Positions 1 through 7,036 of a stretch of 64,000 nucleotides of DNA are shown piece after piece. The stretch comes from Anoxybacteroides voinovskiense (GTDB lineage Bacteria > Bacillota > Bacilli > Bacillales > Anoxybacillaceae). The notes beneath the pieces are model-generated. The model had not been told where the DNA came from and made no database searches. It saw only the letters and a list, made by a program, of their open reading frames with translations. A program made the position numbers and the translations under genes. The stretch lies in NCBI RefSeq assembly GCF_014196205.1, contig NZ_JACIDE010000001.1:62001-126000 (forward strand). The letters are read 5' to 3'. Each line of letters begins with the position of its first letter. The first letter of the stretch is position 1.

Positions 1-86
1 ACGTACGGAACGGTCAACTCGGCGGCAATTTGTTTTGCTTTTTGAATCATTACGTTGTCCGTTCTTCCTGCTGTCGTGACAATCAT
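1..86 (-). CDS. YpiP-like class I SAM-dependent methyltransferase, N-terminal fragment
   Basis: Only the first 28 codons are in the window; the gene runs off the left edge. The ATG at 86 follows a strong GGAGG ribosome binding site (about 90-96). The visible peptide begins MIVTTAGRTDNVMIQKAKQ, which resembles the start of the B. subtilis YpiP-type methyltransferases. The next gene upstream is brxA (yphP), and in B. subtilis ypiP also lies beside yphP, so the call rests on this short N-terminus plus synteny. No catalytic domain is visible here. It is likely co-transcribed with brxA, whose stop lies 38 bp upstream of the start. Confidence 0.45.
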   Translation of the reverse strand, partial: MIVTTAGRTDNVMIQKAKQIAAELTVPY

Positions 87-124
87 GTTTTCCTCCGTGA
101 AAAAAGGATGCCTTTACGACATCC

Positions 125-559
125 TTATGAACAATGCGCTTCGAATGCGTTCATAATGTTTGCCATTACCGCTTCCATCGAATTTCCTTCGATTTCATGG
201 CGCGGAATAAAATGAACGACTTCTTTTCCTTTTAATAAAGCCATTGACGGCGAAGACGGTTCGATGCCAACAAAATACTCGCGCATTTTTGCCGTCGCCT
301 CCCGGTCTTGTCCGGCAAAGACGGTCACTAAATGATCTGGTTTTTTCTCGCTCTGAAAAATCGCTTGTGTGGCCGCAGGTCGCGCCAATCCGGCCGCGCA
401 GCCGCAGACCGAATTAATGAAAACAAACGTTGTTCCTTGGACGCTTTCCATAAACGATTCGACTTCTTCGCTCGTTTTTAATTCTTGAAATCCAGCACGA
501 ACAAGCTCGTCGCGCATCGGCTGCACGAGCTGGCGCATATATTCTTCATAAGCAGACAT
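125..559 (-). CDS. brxA: bacilliredoxin BrxA/YphP
   Basis: 144-residue bacilliredoxin, the usual length for the family. These thioredoxin-fold proteins remove bacillithiol from S-bacillithiolated proteins in the cytoplasm of Bacillaceae during oxidative and hypochlorite stress. The family's CGC active site is at residues 52-54 (NSVCGCAAG). The start MSAYEEYMRQ at 559 was chosen over an upstream in-frame start at 619 because GGAGGGATTT lies just before it and the length fits the family. It lies 38 bp upstream of the YpiP-like gene, as in B. subtilis. BrxA and its paralogue BrxB differ little, so the A/B assignment rests on synteny. Confidence 0.92.
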   Translation of the reverse strand: MSAYEEYMRQLVQPMRDELVRAGFQELKTSEEVESFMESVQGTTFVFINSVCGCAAGLARPAATQAIFQSEKKPDHLVTVFAGQDREATAKMREYFVGIEPSSPSMALLKGKEVVHFIPRHEIEGNSMEAVMANIMNAFEAHCS

Positions 560-628
560 CCAAATCCCTCCTACAACACTCAGTGAAACAAGCATACTAT
601 GCCAACGGGAAAAAATCAATACAAGGAA

Positions 629-1012
629 TCAACATAGCTTAATCGTAACAAACTGAAGCGTAATCGGGGCTCCTTTTGGAGGAACGTCTGTTGATTTTAA
701 AAGGAGCATGCCTTCTTGAACTTCATACAATACTTTTGGCTGCAATACCCCGTTAATAAACAAATTAATAAATGACACATCGTTCGGGTTTAATATCCCG
801 CGGTCACCGTATTCTTTTAACTCATCGTCGTTTGTATATACCGTTTTATATCCATCTGATATCGCATTATATTCGTACGTATCCGCCTGTAAAATACAAG
901 AAGGGAATTGCATCGTTACACGAAGTTGGAGAGTAGAAGTCGTCTGAATCCAGTCGTATACTTTTGGCACGGCGATGATATGTTTTTCATACCGATACTT
1001 TTTTCTTCCCAT
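629..1012 (-). CDS. DUF4183 domain protein, probable late spore-surface protein
   Basis: 127-residue protein with a basic N-terminus ([11 protein letters not shown]) and the beta-rich DUF4183 pattern, including [15 protein letters not shown] around residues 85-99. The family's function is not established; members occur in spore-forming Bacillaceae. The ATG at 1012 is preferred over a GTG at 1021 because AGGTGA lies 5 bp before it. A near-perfect sigma-K promoter (1057-1087) drives it, so I infer late mother-cell expression and a place in the spore coat or outer layer. It lies head-to-head with another DUF4183 gene of the same length at 1210; the two share the F/Y-x-N-x-Y/F-I-N-G-V-L-Q motif. 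No signal peptide is seen. Confidence 0.75.
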   Translation of the reverse strand: MGRKKYRYEKHIIAVPKVYDWIQTTSTLQLRVTMQFPSCILQADTYEYNAISDGYKTVYTNDDELKEYGDRGILNPNDVSFINLFINGVLQPKVLYEVQEGMLLLKSTDVPPKGAPITLQFVTIKLC

Positions 1013-1056
1013 CTCAATCACCTAACTTCTCCGGATGAAGGCAAAAACTTTAACGA

Positions 1057-1087
1057 CATCATATGCAAAACCGTACCGTAGTGTGCC
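1057..1087 (-). promoter_or_regulatory. sigma-K promoter for the DUF4183 gene at 629-1012
   Basis: Read on the minus strand: -35 GGCACA (1087-1082), 16-bp spacer, -10 CATATGATG (1065-1057). The sigma-K consensus is GKMACA, N14-16, CATANNNTA; the -35 matches 6/6 and only the last base of the -10 differs. Transcription would begin near 1050, leaving a leader of about 38 nt. Confidence 0.72.
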
Positions 1088-1155
1088 ATCATTTGAGCAA
1101 ATAGTCCTTTTTTCTTTATTTAGATAGTTGTCCATGTCGTTTTCCAAAAGAAATC

Positions 1156-1184
1156 GTATAATGCATTGACGTTATTCATATAAA
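1156..1184 (+). promoter_or_regulatory. weak candidate sporulation promoter for the DUF4183 gene at 1210
   Basis: GTATAAT (1156-1162), 14-bp spacer, CATATAAA (1177-1184). The -10 resembles sigma-E/sigma-K -10 elements (CATA...), but the -35 matches either consensus only partly. Transcription would start near 1191, just ahead of the AAAGGTG ribosome binding site. Confidence 0.3.
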
Positions 1185-1209
1185 ACATCAAAGAAAGGTG
1201 AGAAATAAA

Positions 1210-1593
1210 ATGGCTCTTGAAATTATTAAACTGCTAGTGGATGTGACAACAACAACAGATGTTGTGCCTACTGTCACTCGTTTTTTCTATAAGACAACAG
1301 CCGTCGCTCTGCCAGGGTCTACATTAACGATTGACGCTGCGAGTTTTAAAGACGATAACGGAAATGCCGTTGCATCCCTTCCAGCTTTAACTTCTAACAA
1401 TAGCTACTATAACGTATATATTAACGGTGTTTTGCAAATGAAAGGGATTTCAACATATACCCCGGGCGGTGCAGGCGTCGGTAAACTGCAAATTCAAGTC
1501 CCCCCAGGAACGATCTCTATTCTAGTTAACACACCTATTATTTTAGAAGTTGTCCAATTCGCTCCGTCGTCCACAACCACTGTTACCACCTAA
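1210..1593 (+). CDS. DUF4183 domain protein
   Basis: 127-residue protein with an internal motif YYNVYINGVLQMKG and a Thr/Val-rich C-terminus (ends SSTTTVTT). The repeated small and hydroxyl residues suggest a beta-structured surface protein, and the conserved core places it in DUF4183. The ATG at 1210 is used because AAAGGTGA lies 8 bp upstream; an in-frame GTG at 1198 overlaps that site. It is divergent from the DUF4183 gene at 629-1012. Function is unknown; association with the spore is inferred from the neighbour's sigma-K promoter. Confidence 0.72.
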   Translation: MALEIIKLLVDVTTTTDVVPTVTRFFYKTTAVALPGSTLTIDAASFKDDNGNAVASLPALTSNNSYYNVYINGVLQMKGISTYTPGGAGVGKLQIQVPPGTISILVNTPIILEVVQFAPSSTTTVTT

Positions 1594-1599
1594 ACAAAT

Positions 1600-1621
1600 A
1601 GCGCAGGATTTTTCCTGCGCC
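1600..1621. terminator. bidirectional hairpin terminator
   Basis: GCGCAGGA, a short T-rich loop, then TCCTGCGC (1601-1620), between the convergent DUF4183 gene and ypgQ. Flanking A and T runs are short, so it is a moderate terminator. Confidence 0.55.
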
Positions 1622-1627
1622 ATTTGC

Positions 1628-2278
1628 CTATTCCATTGCTTCGTCCCACTCTCGGTAAAATTGTTGTAAAAATTGCTCAAGAAATTGATGGCGGTGTTCG
1701 GCTAGCTTTTTCGCGCTTTCGGTATTCAGCAAGTCTTTCAACTTCAGCAGTTTTTCATAAAAATGATGGATCGCTGTACTGCGTTCGTGCCGATATTGTT
1801 CTTTCGTCATCGTTTCTCGTACAGGGAGCGTTGGGTCGTATAAGAGATGCCCGCGGTTGCCAGCATACATAAACGCACGAGCAATACCGATGGCACCAAT
1901 TGCATCTAATCGGTCAGCATCTTGCACAACCATCGCCTCTACCGTTTGCGGCGGATGTCCGTGTCCCCCTTTATACGAAACGGTGGAAATAGCGGATACG
2001 ATATGCTCGCTTTCCGCTCGAGAAAGCGGGAGTTGCCAAAGCCATTGCTGCACCGCCTGCATTCCGCTTTCCTCGCTGCCTGCTATTTTTTCATCGGCGA
2101 TATCATGAAGAAGCGCCGCCATTTCGACGATAAACAGATCCGCCCCTTCTTGTTTCGCTAAGTAGCACCCTAACCGGCGGACACGTTCGATATGCCACCA
2201 ATCGTGGCCGCTTGCATCGTCGGCTAGTTTTTCTTTGACAAAATGCTCGGTTTTTCGAATAATCGCTTCTTTTTCCAT
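1628..2278 (-). CDS. ypgQ: HD-domain phosphohydrolase YpgQ
   Basis: 216-residue HD-superfamily metal-dependent phosphohydrolase. The N-terminal His is in SGHDWWHIERV (residues 23-33) and the HD pair is at 58-59 in ALLHDIAD; a distal Asp lies in VVQDADRLDAIGAIG. B. subtilis YpgQ is reported to be a nucleotide pyrophosphohydrolase. It lies 13 bp downstream of bsaA in the same orientation, the B. subtilis order, so the two are probably one operon. The start MEKEAII is the first Met in frame. The exact nucleotide substrate cannot be told from sequence. Confidence 0.88.
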   Translation of the reverse strand: MEKEAIIRKTEHFVKEKLADDASGHDWWHIERVRRLGCYLAKQEGADLFIVEMAALLHDIADEKIAGSEESGMQAVQQWLWQLPLSRAESEHIVSAISTVSYKGGHGHPPQTVEAMVVQDADRLDAIGAIGIARAFMYAGNRGHLLYDPTLPVRETMTKEQYRHERSTAIHHFYEKLLKLKDLLNTESAKKLAEHRHQFLEQFLQQFYREWDEAME

Positions 2279-2291
2279 ACAGATTCCGTCA

Positions 2292-2768
2292 CTACAACAA
2301 TTTTTCGATTTCTGCTTTCAATTCGCTTGGCTTTGTTTGTGGGGCAAATCGTTCGACGACACGTCCGTTCCGGTCAACAAGAAACTTCGTAAAATTCCAT
2401 TTGATTGCCTTCGTTCCAAATACTCCCGGTGCTTTTTCCGTTAGATAAACAAACAACGGATGCGCGTGCTCGCCGTTGACGTCCACTTTCGCAAACATCG
2501 GAAACGTCACCCCATAGTTTAGCTCACAAAATTGGGCGATTTCTTCCTCACTTCCTGGTTCTTGATGTCCAAATTGGTTGCACGGAAACCCGAGCACAAT
2601 AAACCCTTTGTCCCGATAGTGTTCATATAGCTCCTGCAGCTCTTTATATTGCGGCGTAAATCCGCATTTGCTGGCGGTGTTGACGATCAGTAGTACATTG
2701 CCTTCATACTCCGCTAACGTTTTTTCCTCTCCTTGAATCGTTTTTACCGTAAAATCGTAAATGCTCAT
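2292..2768 (-). CDS. bsaA: glutathione peroxidase-family thiol peroxidase BsaA
   Basis: 158-residue cytoplasmic GPx-family peroxidase that reduces hydroperoxides, in bacilli probably with thioredoxin or bacillithiol rather than glutathione. The peroxidatic residue is Cys35 in [12 protein letters not shown], a Cys in place of the Sec of animal enzymes. The motif [13 protein letters not shown] and the C-terminal [12 protein letters not shown] carry the conserved Gln, Trp and Asn. GGAGGAATGAATC lies directly before the ATG at 2768. It is followed by ypgQ, and metA lies nearby, matching B. subtilis synteny. Confidence 0.93.
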   Translation of the reverse strand: MSIYDFTVKTIQGEEKTLAEYEGNVLLIVNTASKCGFTPQYKELQELYEHYRDKGFIVLGFPCNQFGHQEPGSEEEIAQFCELNYGVTFPMFAKVDVNGEHAHPLFVYLTEKAPGVFGTKAIKWNFTKFLVDRNGRVVERFAPQTKPSELKAEIEKLL

Positions 2769-2827
2769 GATTCATTCCTCCTTTTCTTCATCTTAAAGGA
2801 GAAGTACGACGGTTTCCACTTTTTTGC

Positions 2828-3364
2828 TCACACCATATGACACAGTTGCCGCAATGATTCGAGCATATAGGGAATCATCTCGAGCAAGTCATCGACATTT
2901 TCCTCCCGAATCAACCGACCGAATTCAATCGTTACTTCATTGGCAATCCGCCCGCTTCCGTAATCGCGCTGCAACGTTTGGCGAATAAAGCGTGTTTCCC
3001 CCCAAATGTTGCGCATCGTTTTTTCGATGAATGGACAAATGGCGTCCGATTCCATCGGTAGACGAAATGTGATCGTTAATACACAACCTGCATCGGCTTG
3101 TTGCAGCAACTCTCGTGCAATCTGTTCTAAATGCATCTCTAGCGCTACTGTACATAGTACATCTGTTTCTTCTGGCAAGCGAAATGTCAGGCGGTACGCT
3201 CGTGAAAAGTGAGCGATATCCAACCAATCGCGGCGGTCGGTCACCACTACCGTCCCGTCTAAATCAAAATCATAAATCGCTCCTTCGAGCACCGTCTTCA
3301 AATTATCAAACGCCGTCGGATCCAATTTCCTCAGCTCCTTTTGTAAAAATCGCTTATCCACCAT
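2828..3364 (-). CDS. hypothetical protein, 178 aa
   Basis: I do not recognise this protein. It is soluble, mixed alpha/beta, with an acidic-aromatic stretch GAIYDFDLDGTVVVTDRRDWLD near residues 28-50 and a Leu/Met-rich C-terminal helix. DFDLDGT resembles a HAD phosphatase start (DxDGT), but no further HAD motifs are obvious, so I do not call it HAD. The ATG at 3364 is preferred to an upstream start at 3397 because GGTGG precedes it and the upstream start would overlap the metA promoter. It is divergent from metA and points toward bsaA, 59 bp before that gene. Confidence 0.6.
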   Translation of the reverse strand: MVDKRFLQKELRKLDPTAFDNLKTVLEGAIYDFDLDGTVVVTDRRDWLDIAHFSRAYRLTFRLPEETDVLCTVALEMHLEQIARELLQQADAGCVLTITFRLPMESDAICPFIEKTMRNIWGETRFIRQTLQRDYGSGRIANEVTIEFGRLIREENVDDLLEMIPYMLESLRQLCHMV

Positions 3365-3396
3365 TTTACCACCGAAAAAGAAAGGAAAAAAATTCA

Positions 3397-3425
3397 TTGA
3401 ATAATAGTCGCAATATTTTTATAAT
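3397..3425 (+). promoter_or_regulatory. sigma-A promoter of metA
   Basis: -35 TTGAAT (3397-3402), 17-bp spacer, -10 TATAAT (3420-3425). It predicts a leader of only about 33 nt before the TTG start at 3465, too short for an S-box (SAM-I) riboswitch. Confidence 0.75.
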
Positions 3426-3464
3426 GGAATTATTTAAAAAATAAAGAAATGGAGGATGAGAACG

Positions 3465-4373
3465 TTGCCTATTAACATTCCAAAACATCTACCGGCAAAA
3501 GAAGTGTTAGAACAAGAAAATATTTTCGTCATGGATGAAGAGCGGGCGTATTCGCAAGATATTCGTCCGTTAAATATAGTGATTTTAAACTTAATGCCAC
3601 AAAAAGAAAAAGCAGAAACACAACTATTGCGCTTGCTTGGCAACTCCCCGCTGCAAGTCAATATTACGTTTTTGCGTCCAGAAACACACGAAGCGAAAAC
3701 GACGAGCCAACACCATCTCGACCAATTTTATACGACATTTCCGCTCATTCGCCATCGCAAATTTGACGGGATGATTATTACTGGTGCGCCTGTCGAACAT
3801 TTACCGTTTGAAGATGTCACGTATTGGGAAGAACTTGTCGATATTATGGAGTGGACGAAAACGAACGTTACGTCGACGCTACATATTTGCTGGGGGGCAC
3901 AAGCGGGGTTATATTATCATTACGGAGTGCCGAAATATATGTTGCCGCAAAAATGCTTCGGCATTTTTGACCATACATTAGAAGTAAAAAACGTGAAATT
4001 GTTGCGTGGATTTGACGATGTGTTTCGCGTGCCACATTCCCGCCATACCGATGTGCACCGAGAAGACATTGAAAAAGTACCGGCGTTAACGATTTTATCC
4101 GTTTCCGAAAAAGCGGGCGTATGTTTAGTTGCGTCCAACGACGGAAAACAAATCTTTTTAACCGGCCACCCAGAATACGATGCGACAACGTTAAAAGAAG
4201 AATACGAGCGCGACGTCGCCAAAGGGTTGCCGATTCATCTTCCAGAGTCCTATTTTCCAAACGACGACCCGACAAAAGAGCCGTTAAATACGTGGCGTTC
4301 GCACGCTAACTTATTATTTGTCAACTGGCTAAACTACTACGTCTATCAGGAAACACCTTATATTTGGGAATAA
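3465..4373 (+). CDS. metA: homoserine O-acetyltransferase MetA (MetA fold, acetyl-CoA type)
   Basis: 302-residue MetA-family homoserine acyltransferase, first committed step of methionine synthesis. Cys142 (HICWGAQAG) is the acyl-accepting nucleophile; His and Glu of the triad are in LTGHPEYD. Residue 111 is Glu (GAPVEHLPF). In this family Glu111 is known to select acetyl-CoA and Gly111 succinyl-CoA, so an acetyltransferase is predicted despite the usual succinyltransferase label. The start is TTG at 3465 ([10 protein letters not shown]): GGAGG lies 9 bp upstream, while the in-frame ATG at 3456 is too close to that site. A sigma-A promoter lies at 3397-3425 and no S-box is present. Confidence 0.93.
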   Translation: MPINIPKHLPAKEVLEQENIFVMDEERAYSQDIRPLNIVILNLMPQKEKAETQLLRLLGNSPLQVNITFLRPETHEAKTTSQHHLDQFYTTFPLIRHRKFDGMIITGAPVEHLPFEDVTYWEELVDIMEWTKTNVTSTLHICWGAQAGLYYHYGVPKYMLPQKCFGIFDHTLEVKNVKLLRGFDDVFRVPHSRHTDVHREDIEKVPALTILSVSEKAGVCLVASNDGKQIFLTGHPEYDATTLKEEYERDVAKGLPIHLPESYFPNDDPTKEPLNTWRSHANLLFVNWLNYYVYQETPYIWE

Positions 4374-4463
4374 CTCCTATTTTTTGCTTGTCCGCCATTG
4401 TCCGTGACCAGCTCCCCCGAAAACGAATACTATGTACTACGTTGCATATAGGGGGGTGAGAAA

Positions 4464-4562
4464 ATGAGTGGAGGATATCATGGCGGCAACAACTTTGCGT
4501 TAATCGTTGTGTTGTTTATTTTGTTAATCATCGTTGGCACGGCGTTTATGAGAGGATATTAA
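4464..4562 (+). CDS. YjcZ-family sporulation peptide, 32 aa
   Basis: Very small protein beginning MSGGYHGGNNFALIVVLFI: a Gly/Tyr-rich head followed by one hydrophobic helix and a short tail (FMRGY). This is the YjcZ/YczM pattern of Bacillaceae, whose members include the spore-coat assembly peptide SscA. GGGGGGTGAG lies just before the ATG at 4464. A strong terminator follows at once (4571-4607), so it is a single-gene unit after metA. Its role in sporulation is family knowledge. Confidence 0.82.
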   Translation: MSGGYHGGNNFALIVVLFILLIIVGTAFMRGY

Positions 4563-4570
4563 TGAAAGAA

Positions 4571-4607
4571 GGAGCTTGCTCGTTTTCGAAGCAAGCTCCT
4601 ATTTTTT
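4571..4607. terminator. rho-independent terminator
   Basis: Perfect 10-bp stem GGAGCTTGCT / AGCAAGCTCC with a 9-nt loop, then a T run. It ends the YjcZ peptide gene and overlaps the stop of the convergent methyltransferase gene. Confidence 0.85.
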
Positions 4608-5276
4608 GCGCAATATAAACAGCCACATAAACGTTAACGCCTGTTTTAGTTCGCGCGGAAGATTGGCAAGCAGCCGGTCATCGACTTCTTTTTTATAAAC
4701 GCCTTGACCATCGACAAGTTCCCAGCCGTTTTCTTGCGCGAGCCGTTCAAACTCCCACGGCATCATCGTATTGCAAATGACTGGCTTCCCGTATAACCGC
4801 TCATAGCTATTCACGCGCGGAGCGGCTGTCGGCCCAAGCAACCCAGTACATAAATAATGCCCCATCTTTAACACCCGTCTTATTTCGTCGAGCGCTTTTA
4901 ACGGTTCTTCCGTCCATTCCAACGAGTTAATCGCCATCGCTCCAGAAAACGTTTCTTCTGCAAATGGCAAATTGGTTAAATCGCCTTGGAGAAACTGAAG
5001 CGACTCTCCTTCCCCGCGCTCTTTTGCTTTTTCCACCATTTCTTGCGACAAATCAACCCCAACGACGCGATAGCCAAGTTGCGATAGTTTCCATGCCCCA
5101 TATCCGTCGCCGCACCCTAAATCAACGATCGCACTCCCCTTCGGAACATACGACGCAAAAAATGGCAAAATTGTTTTACGGCTGCCGCGCTCCCACATGT
5201 CTTCGCTATTTTGATGCCAAAACGACGCTCGTTCATCCCATTGCTTTTTTGCTTCTTCGTGCCAAATAAATTCCAT
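4599..5276 (-). CDS. class I SAM-dependent methyltransferase
   Basis: 225-residue Methyltransf_11-type protein. The SAM-binding motif I is AIVDLGCGDGYGAWKLS (about residues 49-65), followed by GVDLSQEMVEKA and QFLQGDLTNLPF. The substrate is not evident; family members act on small molecules, quinones or tRNA bases. The ATG at 5276 is chosen because GGTGGAG precedes it; upstream in-frame starts would overlap the divergent DUF3892 gene. It is a single gene convergent with the YjcZ gene. Confidence 0.8.
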   Translation of the reverse strand: MEFIWHEEAKKQWDERASFWHQNSEDMWERGSRKTILPFFASYVPKGSAIVDLGCGDGYGAWKLSQLGYRVVGVDLSQEMVEKAKERGEGESLQFLQGDLTNLPFAEETFSGAMAINSLEWTEEPLKALDEIRRVLKMGHYLCTGLLGPTAAPRVNSYERLYGKPVICNTMMPWEFERLAQENGWELVDGQGVYKKEVDDRLLANLPRELKQALTFMWLFILRKK

Positions 5277-5344
5277 TTTCTCCACCTCTGTTTGCATAAA
5301 AATCTTCGAACCCGACCAAGCTGTATATGAAGGAGTGAATGACG

Positions 5345-5569
5345 ATGAACGAACAAGAAACGTTTGTTGCGGTGCAAAAAAATCACGAAGGGGCAATTAT
5401 CAACTTTAAAACGTCGACAGGGCGCGTATTGTCGTACCGAAAAGCAATGATGGAAATCGAAAACGGGCTGATCGCAGATGCGTCCGTTTTTCGCGACGAA
5501 ACCGGCGAATGTTCCATTCGCATTACTTCGAGCGACCGCTCGATGGCGGAATTGCCATTATTTTTTTAA
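5345..5569 (+). CDS. DUF3892 small protein
   Basis: 74-residue protein beginning MNEQETFVAVQKNHEGAI with the DUF3892 core (FKTSTGRVLSYRKAMMEIENG, DASVFRDETGE). The family is common in Bacillaceae and its function is unknown. Start 5345 is preferred to the ATG at 5339 because AAGGAG lies 9 bp before it. It is divergent from the methyltransferase and 16 bp upstream of another small gene. Confidence 0.75.
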   Translation: MNEQETFVAVQKNHEGAIINFKTSTGRVLSYRKAMMEIENGLIADASVFRDETGECSIRITSSDRSMAELPLFF

Positions 5570-5585
5570 CGAAAGGATGTTGACA

Positions 5586-5732
5586 ATGACAAAAAAATAT
5601 AATCGTAAAGGAAGCAACAATCAAAACGCACCGACGGAGACTTTCCTCAGCGAAGAAGTGCGTAGCGGCGACAATAGCAAAGGAAACAAACGAAAAAAAT
5701 CACAAAACGATAAAACGGACGTTGCAGAATAA
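5586..5732 (+). CDS. small hydrophilic protein, 48 aa, unknown
   Basis: Highly charged, Asn/Lys/Ser-rich peptide starting MTKKYNRKGSNNQNAP, with no hydrophobic segment and no recognisable domain. AAAGGATG lies 7 bp before the ATG, and it follows the DUF3892 gene closely, so the two are likely co-transcribed. The composition is like small spore or stress peptides of bacilli, but nothing specific supports a role. It ends 8 bp before the convergent btuR stop; no clear terminator lies between them. Confidence 0.6.
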   Translation: MTKKYNRKGSNNQNAPTETFLSEEVRSGDNSKGNKRKKSQNDKTDVAE

Positions 5733-5740
5733 ACTGCCCC

Positions 5741-6274
5741 TTAATATTCGATTCCTTTTTTTGCCGATACCCCTTCGTGATAATCATGTTTCACCGCTTG
5801 CATGTCGGTAACAATATCGGCAATGTCGATCAGTTCTTGTTTCGCTGTCCGCCCTGTAATGACCACATGAAGCGACGGCGGGCGCATTTTTAACAACTGA
5901 ATGACGTCATTTATTGACACGATATCGTCGACTAGAAAACGGTCAATGGCGAGCGCATTGTTCAGTTCATCTAATACAATCATATCATACATGCCGGACA
6001 TTATTTTTTCTTTTGTAAATTGCCATGCTTTTTTTAGCGCTTGGCGGTGTATTTCTGGCGTTTTTGTCCACGTAAACCCAGCACCAAGTTGATATAGTTC
6101 GATTCCTAGTTTCTTTAGCATGATTTGCTCGCCGTACGTCCGTTCGGGGGACTTAATAAACTGAATGACGAGCACCCGTTGTCCTCTGCCAGCCGCTCGC
6201 AACACTAGGCCAAGAGCGGCTGTCGTTTTTCCTTTCCCTTCTCCTGTATAGACAATTAATCGCCCATTACTCAA
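5741..6274 (-). CDS. btuR: cob(I)alamin/corrinoid adenosyltransferase BtuR/CobO
   Basis: 177-residue CobA/BtuR-type ATP:corrinoid adenosyltransferase, which attaches the 5'-deoxyadenosyl ligand. The P-loop GEGKGKTTAALG is at about residues 11-22, and IVLDELNNAL is the Walker B-like segment. A TTG start at 6274 is chosen (AAGGTGA 5 bp upstream); a GTG at 6283 is the alternative. Either start overlaps the end of cobA. It is the last gene of the cobalamin operon, the same place btuR holds in the B. megaterium cob operon. No strong terminator is visible downstream. Confidence 0.92.
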   Translation of the reverse strand: MSNGRLIVYTGEGKGKTTAALGLVLRAAGRGQRVLVIQFIKSPERTYGEQIMLKKLGIELYQLGAGFTWTKTPEIHRQALKKAWQFTKEKIMSGMYDMIVLDELNNALAIDRFLVDDIVSINDVIQLLKMRPPSLHVVITGRTAKQELIDIADIVTDMQAVKHDYHEGVSAKKGIEY

Positions 6275-7034
6275 TAACGTCACCTTCTCGTTCGACAAAC
6301 CATTGGATACATTCGCGCAGTCGCACGACTTCCCCAACAACGATTAACGCCGGATGCGAAACGTTCGCACGTTTTGCTATTTCTGCAATTGTTTGTAGCG
6401 TCCCTGTTACCGTTCGTTGTTTTTCTGTTGTTCCCCATTCAATGACCGCAACAGGTGTATCGGTGTGTTTTCCGTGCGCAATTAGTTGCTCGCAAATGTA
6501 CGGCAAATTGCCAACTCCCATATAAAAAGCAAGTGTATCACTTTTCGCAAGCGCCTCCCAATCGAGATGATCGTCCCCTTTTTCTTTTCGCCCATGACCA
6601 GTGACGATCGTAAACGAAGTAGCGACGTTCCGGTACGTGACGGGAATGCCGGCAAATGCCGCTGCCGCAATCCCCGCGGTCACCCCTGGAACAATTTCAA
6701 ACGGGATATGATGGTTTGCTAATACTTCCGCTTCTTCTCCGCCGCGACCGAAGACGAACGGGTCGCCTCCTTTTAAGCGCACGACCGTTTTTCCTTCGTT
6801 CGCTTTTTTTACTAGCCAATGATTAATTTGTTCTTGAATCGTGCCGTGCTTTCCTGGTTCTTTTCCAGCATAAATGAACTCCGCCTCTTTTTTCGCATAG
6901 CGAAGCAATTCACTGCTAACGAGCCGATCGTAAATAATAACGTCCGCTTTTTCAATACATTCGACCCCATAAACAGTAATCAATTTTGGGTTGCCCGGCC
7001 CTGCCCCGACTAAATATACCATTCCCTTTTTCAT
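6267..7034 (-). CDS. cobA: uroporphyrinogen-III C-methyltransferase (SUMT)
   Basis: 255-residue SUMT that makes precorrin-2 from uroporphyrinogen III, the entry to siroheme and cobalamin. The SAM motif MVYLVGAGPGNPKLIT is N-terminal and VVRLKGGDPFVFGRGGEEAE is the second signature. There is no CysG-type dehydrogenase/ferrochelatase domain, so precorrin-2 oxidation must come from a gene outside the window. The start at 7034 has GGTGA 7 bp upstream; the ATG at 7040 overlapping the cobT stop is possible. Lies between cobT and btuR. Confidence 0.93.
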   Translation of the reverse strand: MKKGMVYLVGAGPGNPKLITVYGVECIEKADVIIYDRLVSSELLRYAKKEAEFIYAGKEPGKHGTIQEQINHWLVKKANEGKTVVRLKGGDPFVFGRGGEEAEVLANHHIPFEIVPGVTAGIAAAAFAGIPVTYRNVATSFTIVTGHGRKEKGDDHLDWEALAKSDTLAFYMGVGNLPYICEQLIAHGKHTDTPVAVIEWGTTEKQRTVTGTLQTIAEIAKRANVSHPALIVVGEVVRLRECIQWFVEREGDVIE

Positions 7035-7036
7035 GT

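Noticed and set aside
3398-3464. S-box (SAM riboswitch) before metA
   Set aside because: The promoter-to-start distance is only about 33 nt and no S-box core is seen.
4424-4450. possible sigma-E promoter for the YjcZ peptide (GAATACT, CATATAGG)
   Set aside because: The start site would fall inside the ribosome binding site, so it cannot drive translation of this gene.
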